The translations under genes were made by a program, and so were the position numbers. Positions 7,675 to 14,211 of a DNA stretch of 14,837 nt are shown here, piece after piece. How positions within the stretch are numbered: position 1 is the first letter of the stretch; each line of letters opens with the position of its first letter. The DNA is from an uncultured Collinsella sp. Its GTDB lineage: Bacteria > Actinomycetota > Coriobacteriia > Coriobacteriales > Coriobacteriaceae. The stretch spans positions 1 through 14,837 of the forward strand of contig UQXC01000053.1 of the NCBI GenBank assembly GCA_900544995.1. Reading direction: 5' to 3'. The notes under the pieces were generated by a model that did not search any database, was not told the origin of the DNA, and saw only the letters and a list, made by a program, of their open reading frames with translations.

Positions 7675-8142
7675 ATGGATCGCAGCAAATGTCTCCGCCA
7701 TGCCAGGCATGCTCGAAGATATTATCGAGCGAACCAAAGAAGCGGCAGATAGCCGCCTCTCATAGTCTCGCGCGTGCATAAGCGGCGTTCAGATTGAGTC
7801 AGTCGGCATCGATTGGACATATGCTCAGGAGACTCAGGGTAACTGGCGCACGGGCATGAATGGCGTCTTCAGGCAACTCGAGAAGCATGACGTCGGGCTT
7901 CTCTCGAAACGACCTATCGGGAGCTTTCCGATAAAGACATTGAGTTTTTGCTCGCGATGCTGCCCGATTCTGGCCCCAGCAGGGTCTCGGAGATAGCCAA
8001 ACGCATGGGCGTCGCCAGCAACTACGCAAGCCAATACAAACGCCGCCTCCTAGAGGACGGCGTCATTGGAGAGCGCGGGCGTGGTCTCGTTGGCTTTGAC
8101 ATTCCCGCGTTCAGGGAATTCTTGAACGAGAAGGCGTTTTAG
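7675..8142 (+). pseudogene. Remnant of an AAA-ATPase gene with a C-terminal winged-helix domain
   Basis: Pieces of one protein survive in two frames. From about 7685 one frame reads NVSAMPGMLEDIIERTKEAA, hits a TAG at 7763-7765, then continues in frame with GVQIESVGIDWTYAQETQG and GVFRQLEKHDVGLL up to about 7902. From about 7903 a second frame reads ETTYRELSDKDIEFLL and a winged-helix tail (SRVSEIAKRMGVASNYASQY...) to a TAG at 8140-8142. From memory, bacterial ATPases of this type have these segments in this order, with Walker A before the first piece and Walker B plus about 150 residues between the second and third. Both are missing, so the gene has a 5' deletion, a nonsense codon and an internal deletion. 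The ATG at 7675 has a GGGG ribosome site but is out of frame with the rest. It is surely non-functional. Confidence 0.7.
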
Positions 8143-8171
8143 CACGCCGGAATTGTCCGCGGAAGCATCAA

Positions 8172-8239
8172 CGCATGGCAATCAGCATTCCTCTTGGTAA
8201 GGATAGCAAGCATTTTCCACCAACACCGATTGCCATGCG
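8172..8239. repeat. Long hairpin with a 12-base perfect stem
   Basis: CGCATGGCAATC (8172-8183) is perfectly complementary to GATTGCCATGCG (8228-8239). Inside, TTGGT (8194-8198) pairs with ACCAA (8219-8223), and GGA (8201-8203) with TCC (8216-8218). It lies between the ATPase remnant and the convergent reductase gene, 12 bases beyond the reductase stop. No T-run follows on either strand. It could be a 3'-end structure for the minus-strand operon or a small repeated element. Confidence 0.5.
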
Positions 8240-8251
8240 CTCCTCTTGGCC

Positions 8252-8782
8252 TTAGGCGAGCTTGCGAGCGAGCTCTCGCACCTCTTCCAACTTGGGCGAC
8301 GATGCCATGCTGTCGCGCTCGGTCATACCGCTGATGGTGACAATGCCCTGGTCCTTCCACTTGCAGTACGAGCAGGTTGACTTGTACATAGCAATCGCCG
8401 CATCGTAGACGCCCTCGCTGTGACTATCGAGCAGAAGGGCCGTCTTGGTGAACGGGAAGCCCGTAGCACCGAAGGCGTACAGGCGGTCGATGGCGGCCTT
8501 CTCCTGCGCAGTGATATCGAACCAGTAGATAGGCGAAGCGAAGACAGCCATATCGGCGCCTTTCAACGACTCGATCACGTCGGCCATGTCATCCTTCTGC
8601 ACGCAGGTGCCCTCATGGGTAAAGCAGTACTGGCATCCCAGACAACCAGCGATCTTTTTGCCGGCAACGCGGATGACCTCGACCGTATGGCCGACCTCGC
8701 GCGCGGTCTCGGCAAACGCCTCGACCATGGTGTCGGTATTGGCGCCCTTACGCGGGCTACCACTCAATACAACGATATTCAT
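8252..8782 (-). CDS. Iron-sulfur flavoprotein-like NAD(P)H-dependent FMN reductase
   Basis: A 176-residue flavodoxin-fold protein. GSPRKGANT (8-16) is the FMN-phosphate loop. C47-x2-C50-x2-C53-x6-C60 matches the compact cysteine motif (Cx2Cx2Cx4-7C) that holds a 4Fe-4S cluster in archaeal and clostridial iron-sulfur flavoproteins. SPIYWFDITAQEKAAIDRLY (83-102) is the conserved second FMN-binding and dimer region. It probably passes electrons from NAD(P)H or ferredoxin to quinone-like, peroxide or xenobiotic acceptors. The start at 8782 has GGAGAGG seven bases upstream. It is the last gene of the minus-strand operon, 145 bases after the hydrolase, and may also have its own weak promoter: on the minus strand TTGATT and TACAAG occur with an 18-base gap in 8821-8860. 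It could instead be a plain FMN reductase whose cysteines bind no cluster. Confidence 0.88.
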   Translation of the reverse strand: MNIVVLSGSPRKGANTDTMVEAFAETAREVGHTVEVIRVAGKKIAGCLGCQYCFTHEGTCVQKDDMADVIESLKGADMAVFASPIYWFDITAQEKAAIDRLYAFGATGFPFTKTALLLDSHSEGVYDAAIAMYKSTCSYCKWKDQGIVTISGMTERDSMASSPKLEEVRELARKLA

Positions 8783-8798
8783 AGGATTCCCTCTCCTT

Positions 8799-8820
8799 CA
8801 TGCTGCAGGCGCGCAGCATG
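8799..8820 (-). repeat. Perfect 8-base hairpin before the reductase ribosome site
   Basis: CATGCTGC (8799-8806) and GCAGCATG (8813-8820) flank a 6-base loop. On the + strand the stem is followed by TTTTCTT, like a terminator, but no + strand gene ends here. On the minus strand it directly precedes the AAGGAGAGG ribosome site of the reductase, so an mRNA-processing, stability or partial-termination role within the operon is plausible. Confidence 0.45.
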
Positions 8821-8927
8821 TTTTCTTGTAACCAAAACGAATGGAGTTAATCAATCGCCTCGTTTCAGCTACTCCCTCTCTTTAGAAGAATCGTTGCTGG
8901 AGACTTGGCATTAAATCAAGGCACGCC

Positions 8928-9899
8928 TTATTTCAGATACTCCTCAAAGAATGCCTTCAGCTTTCCAAACGGAATGATGTCCATCTGATCGTAAAGGTCG
9001 GTATGGCTGGCACCAGAGATAATGAGCAATTCCTTGTTGTCCCCGGTCAGCTTGCCGTACGCGGTTTCGCTGAAATAGCAGGAGTGCGCCTTCTCGCCAT
9101 GCACCAGCAACACGGCAGAGCGGATTTCACTGCTATATTGCAAAATCGGCATATTAAAAAAGGACAGCGAAGACGTCACATTCCAGCCGCCATTGGAGTT
9201 CAGGCTGCGGGGATGGTAGCCTCGCGGAGTCTTGTAGTAGGCGTAATAGTCCGCCACAAACTGCGGCGCGTCCTCCGGCAGCGGATCGACCACGCCGCCC
9301 GCCAGCGCATAGCTGTCGTTTTTATAGTCCTCGGTGCGCTGCGCGTTCAGCGCTTTCCGCTTTTCGAAGCGCGCCTGTTCGGAATCCTCAGCGTCAAAAT
9401 AGCCGTTGGCGGTCACACGGGTCATGTCGTACATCGTCATAGCCGCGGTAGCTTTGATACGGGTGTCGATAGCCGCCGCATTGACTGCCATGCCGCCCCA
9501 ACCGCAGATGCCGATGATGCCGATGCACCCTGAATCGACGTTTTCCTGTACCGAGAGGAAGTCCACCGCTGCGCAGAAGTCCTCGGTGTTGATGTCCGGA
9601 GATGCTACATAGCGAGGCGTGCCGCCGCTCTCGCCGGTATAGGACGGGTCAAAGGCAATTGCGAAAAATCCCAGCTCCGCCATTTTCTGCGCGTACAGAC
9701 CGGAGGACTGCTCCTTCACCGCGCCAAACGGGCCGCTGACGGCGATGGCGGGCAGTTTGCCTTCCGCATTCTTAGGTACGTACACGTCGGCAGCCAGCGT
9801 GATGCCGTATCGGTTGCGGAAGGTTGCCTTGCTGTGCTCAACCTTATCGCTTTTGGGGAATACCTTGTCCCATTCCTGCGTCAGTTTCAACTGCTCCAT
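8928..9899 (-). CDS. Alpha/beta hydrolase (YcjY / dienelactone-hydrolase-like)
   Basis: A 323-residue alpha/beta-hydrolase-fold protein. The N-terminus has the domain pattern RNRYGITLAADVYVP with a proline-glycine oxyanion-hole region (SGPFGAVKEQ, 55-64). FDPSYTGESGG (83-93) follows strand 4. The nucleophile elbow is GICGWGG (130-136), with no serine: Cys132 or, by position, Trp134 stands where the catalytic serine is expected. VLLVHGEKAH and the His in SGASHTDLYDQ (H299) mark the acid and histidine regions. Related E. coli YcjY-type proteins have GxCAS[AG]GY here. The start at 9899 has AAGGAAG seven bases upstream, inside the end of the preceding gene, with only two bases between the genes, so translation is probably coupled. 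The substrate is unknown; given its neighbours, small reactive esters or lactones are an inference. Confidence 0.85.
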   Translation of the reverse strand: MEQLKLTQEWDKVFPKSDKVEHSKATFRNRYGITLAADVYVPKNAEGKLPAIAVSGPFGAVKEQSSGLYAQKMAELGFFAIAFDPSYTGESGGTPRYVASPDINTEDFCAAVDFLSVQENVDSGCIGIIGICGWGGMAVNAAAIDTRIKATAAMTMYDMTRVTANGYFDAEDSEQARFEKRKALNAQRTEDYKNDSYALAGGVVDPLPEDAPQFVADYYAYYKTPRGYHPRSLNSNGGWNVTSSLSFFNMPILQYSSEIRSAVLLVHGEKAHSCYFSETAYGKLTGDNKELLIISGASHTDLYDQMDIIPFGKLKAFFEEYLK

Positions 9900-9901
9900 G
9901 C

Positions 9902-10669
9902 CTAAGCTTCCTTGTCAGTCGCTCTAGGGTATTGCTCGTCGTCCACGGGCTCCAACCACTCGTTGGAGGTCTCCTCGCCCGGAACCTCTACCGCGAGATG
10001 GGAGAACCAGCTGTCGGGCGCCGCACCGTGCCAGTGCTTTACGCCCGCGGGAATATTTACTACATCGCCAGGGCACAGCTCCTGTGCCGGTTTGCCCCAT
10101 TCCTGGTAAAACCCTCGACCAGCCACGCAGACGAGGATCTGTCCCCCACCGCTTTTGGCGTGATGGATGTGCCAGTTGTTGCGGCAACCGGGCTCGAACG
10201 TCACGTTGTAGACGCCGACCTGCTCGGTGGAAAGGGGCGCGAGGTAACTTTGACCGATAAAGTACTTCGCGAATGCGTCGTTGGGGACACCGATGGGAAA
10301 CGCCATCTCGTTTTGGTGCTTGGTCTTTTCATCGGCATCGTCGCCCTCGTCTGCCCAGACCTCCTTCGCCATGCGGAAGGCCGCCCACGCCTTGGGCCAG
10401 CCTGCGTAAAACGCCGCGTGCGTAAGGATTTCCGCTATCTCAGCCCTGGTCACGCCATTGTTCTTTGCGGACATCAGATGGTATTGGAACGAAGAATCCG
10501 TCAGCCCCTGTGCCATCAAGGCAACCACCGTCACCACGCTGCGGTCTCGAAGGGAAAGCCCGTCTTCTCGGCTCCACACCTCGCCGAACAGCACATCGTC
10601 ATTGAGCTGTGCAAATTTGGGGGCAAAGTCCCCCAGGGCATCCCTGCCCGCTGTCTGCTTAATCGTCAT
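9902..10669 (-). CDS. Carboxymuconolactone decarboxylase / cupin fusion protein
   Basis: A 255-residue two-domain protein. Residues 1-115 are a carboxymuconolactone-decarboxylase-like (AhpD-fold) domain with EIAEILTHAAFYAGWPKAWA, but without the CxxC of AhpD. Residues 135-255 are a cupin with metal-binding H167 and H169 in WHIHH, and H212 in PAGVKHWHG. The usual glutamate ligand of cupin motif 1 is replaced by Gln177. Such fusions are common in anaerobic gut bacteria next to flavoproteins and hydrolases, and are thought to act on small oxidised or lactone-type compounds; the reaction is not established. The ATG at 10669 is chosen for GGAGGA seven bases upstream; an upstream extension to 10765 lacks a ribosome site. 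It is transcribed from the MerR-type promoter at 10883-10913, with a dead gene remnant in the leader. Confidence 0.88.
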   Translation of the reverse strand: MTIKQTAGRDALGDFAPKFAQLNDDVLFGEVWSREDGLSLRDRSVVTVVALMAQGLTDSSFQYHLMSAKNNGVTRAEIAEILTHAAFYAGWPKAWAAFRMAKEVWADEGDDADEKTKHQNEMAFPIGVPNDAFAKYFIGQSYLAPLSTEQVGVYNVTFEPGCRNNWHIHHAKSGGGQILVCVAGRGFYQEWGKPAQELCPGDVVNIPAGVKHWHGAAPDSWFSHLAVEVPGEETSNEWLEPVDDEQYPRATDKEA

Positions 10670-10730
10670 GTTTGATTCCTCCTGTCGATGGTTTTGAGTG
10701 CAAAACTGCTTCCGCGCAGCTAAGCCACGC

Positions 10731-10858
10731 CTAGACTCCCATGCCCATTCGTCGCGCCTGCTCAAGAGCGGGATGCCCGGCGATTTCGCCCACGCCGTTC
10801 ACGCCGCCGGCGAATACCGTTCCGGCAAGCGTGCGCCTTTGGCGAAAATCCCTTGAAC
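10731..10858 (-). pseudogene. C-terminal remnant of a flavodoxin-like gene
   Basis: On the minus strand a frame ending at TAG 10731-10733 reads RTLAGTVFAGGVNGVGEIAG then HPALEQARRMGMGV. Its alternating hydrophobic strand, glycine loop and final helix look like the C-terminus of a flavodoxin-family or FMN-reductase protein (recognised from memory). An in-frame TAA lies just upstream near 10869, and there is no start codon between, so only about 40 codons remain. It sits directly after the MerR promoter and 62 bases before the cupin-fusion gene, where a first operon gene is expected. The N-terminal part appears deleted. Chance open frame in GC-rich DNA is the alternative. Confidence 0.45.
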
Positions 10859-10882
10859 TCGCGATTTATATTGACGAGAATG

Positions 10883-10913
10883 AAGGTAATACCTAAACCT
10901 GACTTTAGGTCAA
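10883..10913 (-). promoter_or_regulatory. MerR-type promoter and operator of the redox operon
   Basis: On the minus strand TTGACC (10913-10908) and TACCTT (10888-10883) are separated by 19 bases. Most of the spacer is a dyad, ACCTAAA-N6-TTTAGGT (10891-10910). A lengthened spacer covered by a dyad is the mark of promoters activated by MerR-family regulators such as SoxR. The regulator gene starts 32 bases away on the other strand. For that gene, TATATT at 10867-10872 could be a -10, without a clear -35. Confidence 0.8.
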
Positions 10914-10944
10914 GGAGTGAATTCGAGATTTATCCGGAGGGACC

Positions 10945-11385
10945 ATGTACACAATCGGACAGGTGGCGGAGATGTTCGGTCTGCCCGCCTCAACGCTGCG
11001 TTATTACGATAAGCAGGGATTGTTCCCGGGGCTGGAGCGGACGTCCGGCATTCGCCGATTCGGCGATACGGAACTCGAGGCACTTCGGGTCATCGAATGC
11101 CTGAAGAAGGCTGGGATGGAGATCAAGGACATCCGGCTGTTCATGGAATGGTGTGCGGAGGGCCCATCGACATATCCCAAGCGCAAGGCCATGTTCGAGG
11201 AGCGGAAGGCCCACATGGAGTCGGAGATCGCGAAGATGAACCGCGCGCTGGATATGTTGAAGTTCAAATGCTGGTACTACGAGCAGGCGATCCAAGATGG
11301 CAGCGAGGATAGGCTGGAGACGCTGATTCCCGACAATTTGCCGGAAGAAATCAAAGGCGCCTACGAAAACGCACACGCTCGATAA
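10945..11385 (+). CDS. MerR-family transcriptional regulator
   Basis: A 146-residue MerR-type activator. YTIGQVAEMFGLPASTLRYY (2-21) is the winged helix-turn-helix, followed by the DKQGL wing and GIRRFGDTELEAL (about 35-47). The long helix (about 80-120) is the dimerisation coiled coil and ends in KFKCWYYEQAI. Cys in WCAEG and KFKCW could sense redox state or electrophiles, but they do not form a recognised metal site; the short C-terminal effector region resembles the AdhR/YfmP type. GGAGGG lies about five bases before the ATG. It diverges from the redox operon, and the dyad in that operon's 19-base promoter spacer is its obvious target, so it probably activates the operon in response to aldehydes, quinones or oxidative stress (inference). 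Confidence 0.92.
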   Translation: MYTIGQVAEMFGLPASTLRYYDKQGLFPGLERTSGIRRFGDTELEALRVIECLKKAGMEIKDIRLFMEWCAEGPSTYPKRKAMFEERKAHMESEIAKMNRALDMLKFKCWYYEQAIQDGSEDRLETLIPDNLPEEIKGAYENAHAR

Positions 11386-11413
11386 AGCCGTTCGCTATCC
11401 ATGGGACTCTGGC

Positions 11414-11425
11414 AAGGAGCTCCTT
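11414..11425. repeat. 12-base perfect palindrome
   Basis: AAGGAGCTCCTT is fully self-complementary and lies 29 bases after the MerR stop codon. It may be a protein site or chance. The rest of the gap 11386-11631 holds only the terminator at 11433-11480; I see no gene there. Confidence 0.3.
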
Positions 11426-11432
11426 CCGAACA

Positions 11433-11480
11433 GAACGAAAAAGAAAGCCTCCGAACCAAAAGGTCCAGAGGCTGTTATTT
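11433..11480 (-). terminator. Bidirectional terminator between merR-type and ATPase genes
   Basis: AGCCTC (11446-11451) pairs with GAGGCT (11468-11473), with inner ACC/GGT pairs around an AAAA loop. On the minus strand the stem is followed by TTTCTTTTTC, a good U-tract for ending ATPase transcripts. On the + strand it is followed by GTTATTT, a weaker tract that could end the merR-type transcript. Confidence 0.75.
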
Positions 11481-11631
11481 CCGCTATTCCCACTCGGCAA
11501 TAGGAGTCACTGGCCAAAAGCTTGTCAACATCAAAACAAGTCCTCAATCTATCGATTCTACGTGAGGCAATGGTCCCCATTTGATGCCCGCACTGTTTGC
11601 GCACTAGGGAGCAAAAGAATCTGGCCGCCGC

Positions 11632-12867
11632 TCAAATAAGATCACCGCCATCTTGCATAAACGACGCCATGTTAAGGTGCCTGACACCATCCCTCTCCTG
11701 CAATAGAGGATCAAGCGTGAACAAGTAGCGCGGATACCCATCCCTGATGTGGCCGAACGGCCTGTACTCGCGCTCCTCGACGCCTCTGTCGGCAATCGAC
11801 ATAGAGACCTGGATGTAGGCGTAAGCATTGCGCCTACGAGCGATGAAGTCACACTCGAGCTTCCCAATACGGCCCACAGAAAGCTCGTACCCGCGCGATG
11901 CAAGATAGAGGTAGAGCACGTTCTCCAACGCCGGTCCGTAGTTAATCCTCGCATCCGTGTTCATGGCGAAATAGAAGCCGGGATCAGCCAGGTAGTACTT
12001 CTCTTCGCGGATAAGCGATCGCCGAGACTTGAGATCGAACCTCGAGCAGCGATAAAGGATCTTCGCGTCAACAAGAATCTGGATGTACCGATTGAGCGTT
12101 TCTCGCTTGATAGGAATCTTCTCGACATCATTGAAGTACGCAAGGAGGTTCTTCAGGTTCGTCGGCGCACCAAAGTTGTTGATGAGATACGTCTGGACGG
12201 CATCGAAAACCGAGACGTTCTTAATCTTGTTCGAATGTTTGACGTCCTTTTCAAAGATCTCATGAATAACACTCTTGATATAGGTGCGCTTTTCATCCTC
12301 GCCCTCATACTCCAACGCTTTGGGAAATCCTCCAAGGGTCAGGTACTCGGTAAACTCTCCCACGAGAACGTCATTGACAGGCTTGCCGAGAAAACGCTTC
12401 ATATCGATATATTCCGCAAAGTCGAGTGGGAACACCTCGAACTCGATATAGCGACCCGTCAGCTTTGTAACAAGCTGCCCAGAAAGCAGATATGAATTCG
12501 AACCGGTAATGAAGATGGACCAACCGCCATCTGTCCGGTAGCCGTTGATAAGCAGCTCGAATTCCTCTACGTTCTGAATCTCATCGATGAAGAGGTACTT
12601 CGTCCCCTCAGTGTCTGCTGGGGTCGACATGTCAATCAGATTTTCGAGCTCATCGGTCGTCTTGACCTTCCTGTTCTCCCGTGAGTCAAGGTCGATATAG
12701 ATGATGTGATCGCTCGCTACACCGGATTCCACAAGTTCGTCTGCGATTGATTGCATGAGGCAGGATTTACCACACCTGCGAACACCGGTGATTACCTTGA
12801 TCATCCCGTCATCGTGGTAGAAACCACGCATTTGCTTCAGATACTTTTCACGTCGGTATATACGCAA
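11632..12867 (-). CDS. AAA ATPase with DUF4143 C-terminal domain
   Basis: A 411-residue protein of the AAA_14 plus DUF4143 type. Walker A is GVRRCGKS (28-35), Walker B is YLFIDEIQ (D95, E96), and FITGSNSYLL (sensor region) and LTGRYIEFEVFPLDFAEY follow. The C-terminal part has ALENVLYLYLASRGYELSVG, then LECDFIARR and YIQVS. These are positions of a PD-(D/E)XK fold, but the expected lysine is absent (Gln-Val), so nuclease activity is doubtful. The start is taken as TTG at 12867, with AAGGGG six bases upstream; the frame also begins at a TTG at 12894, upstream of that ribosome site. GC content is clearly lower than in the neighbours. It is monocistronic, with an inverted repeat upstream (12902-12950) and a terminator downstream. 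The family is widespread in gut bacteria and has no settled function. Confidence 0.9.
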   Translation of the reverse strand: MRIYRREKYLKQMRGFYHDDGMIKVITGVRRCGKSCLMQSIADELVESGVASDHIIYIDLDSRENRKVKTTDELENLIDMSTPADTEGTKYLFIDEIQNVEEFELLINGYRTDGGWSIFITGSNSYLLSGQLVTKLTGRYIEFEVFPLDFAEYIDMKRFLGKPVNDVLVGEFTEYLTLGGFPKALEYEGEDEKRTYIKSVIHEIFEKDVKHSNKIKNVSVFDAVQTYLINNFGAPTNLKNLLAYFNDVEKIPIKRETLNRYIQILVDAKILYRCSRFDLKSRRSLIREEKYYLADPGFYFAMNTDARINYGPALENVLYLYLASRGYELSVGRIGKLECDFIARRRNAYAYIQVSMSIADRGVEEREYRPFGHIRDGYPRYLFTLDPLLQERDGVRHLNMASFMQDGGDLI

Positions 12868-12901
12868 GATGCACCCCTTTTTTTTCAGTGTCAATTTTAT
12901 C

Positions 12902-12950
12902 AGTTATGGGGGTACTTTTTTACATTTTATAAAAAAGCGTACCGATAACT
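12902..12950. promoter_or_regulatory. AT-rich inverted repeat upstream of the DUF4143 ATPase
   Basis: The 21-base arms 12902-12922 and 12930-12950 share AGTTAT at the outside and TTTTTTA at the inside, around a 7-base loop. The middle eight bases match only if GGTAC is slipped by two. On the minus strand it contains TATAAAAT, a plausible -10 element. The repeat ends 34 bases before the TTG start and begins nine bases from the end of the hsdS remnant, so it may be both operator/promoter for the ATPase and a terminator for that remnant. Confidence 0.7.
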
Positions 12951-12959
12951 TATTCTCAC

Positions 12960-13190
12960 TTAGTTTCGGAAGTCGAGCAGGCGGTCGCGGTAGTACTCGT
13001 ATTGTTGATTCCGTGCCTCGATCTCGGCGGGGAGGCAGTCGGTCAGCGATGCCGTGCGGGAGTCGAAGCGGTCGAGGATGTCGACGACCTTCCGCTGGGT
13101 GCCGATGGATGGGGCGGGAATCTCGACCCTCGATAAGTCCACAGGCGCGGCTTCGATTACCTTTTTCGATTTAGCGTATTGCTCTTCAGA
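12960..13190 (-). pseudogene. hsdS: 3' fragment of a type I restriction specificity gene (hsdS)
   Basis: The frame ending at TAA 12960-12962 encodes about 76 residues that look like the end of an HsdS subunit: SKKVIEAAPVDLSRVEIPAP, the conserved QRKVVDILDRFD helix, then LPAEIEARNQQYEYYRDRLL. This is the second conserved repeat, with its spacer coiled coil, of type I restriction-modification specificity proteins. The frame closes at a TGA (13191-13193), so the target-recognition domains are gone. A GTG at 13142 has no ribosome site. No hsdM or hsdR is in the window. It abuts the broken TetR gene with no gap, so both probably result from one deletion or recombination event. Confidence 0.75.
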
Positions 13191-13287
13191 TCATCGTGGT
13201 GTGCTCGTAGCCGCGCTCCACGAGGAGCCGCTCGGCAACGTCGAGAATCTTCTCGACCGTCTCCTCCGGGTACTTATTGCGTGCCAC
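13186..13287 (-). pseudogene. 5' fragment of a TetR/AcrR-family regulator
   Basis: GTG at 13287, with GGAGG five bases upstream, opens a frame of 33 residues. It contains ARNKYPEETVEKILDVAERL, then LVERGYEHTTM, the first helix of a TetR-type DNA-binding domain. It stops at TGA 13186-13188 before the helix-turn-helix, so it cannot bind DNA. Homology ends just where hsdS-like sequence begins. Its position, divergent from the ABC transporter, suggests it once repressed that transporter. Confidence 0.7.
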
Positions 13288-13304
13288 GGGCACCTCCGTC
13301 CTTG

Positions 13305-13316
13305 TTATCGCGATAA
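13305..13316. promoter_or_regulatory. Palindrome, possible TetR operator
   Basis: TTATCGCGATAA is a perfect 12-base palindrome, seven bases upstream of the ribosome site of the truncated TetR gene and 166 bases before the ABC gene. TetR-family proteins often bind such sites at divergent promoters. No clear -35/-10 was found for the ABC gene in 13317-13428. Confidence 0.4.
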
Positions 13317-13428
13317 ACATACCATGAGTGGCGTACGGGTCGAGAAGGGCTGGCGCCAAAAGAGCCCAACGGCCGTTACAGCTTCGTTAGAAACGCGTCC
13401 CACCATGGATGGTAAACCCGAAAGGTAA

Positions 13429-13461
13429 GGCGCGCGGGCACGGCGACTCGGCCCGCGCGCC
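13429..13461 (+). repeat. Strong GC hairpin in the ABC-transporter leader
   Basis: GGCGCGCGGGC (13429-13439) pairs perfectly with GCCCGCGCGCC (13451-13461) across an 11-base loop. It ends just before the AGAAAGGA ribosome site of the ABC ATPase gene. There is no T-run after it. It may protect or attenuate the leader, or be left from an upstream gene's terminator. Confidence 0.6.
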
Positions 13462-13482
13462 CGGAAGAGAAAGGACGAACCC

Positions 13483-14207
<725 letters not shown>

Positions 14208-14211
<4 letters not shown>

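Noticed and set aside
11395..11604. 69-codon minus-strand frame between the merR-type and ATPase genes
   Set aside because: It runs across the terminator hairpin, has no ribosome site and no recognisable protein pattern.
12889..12894. TTGACA on the minus strand near the DUF4143 ATPase start, as a -35 box or as start codon at 12894
   Set aside because: It lies immediately upstream of the ribosome site, too close to serve as a -35 for this gene; the TTG at 12867 has the better-spaced AAGGGG.
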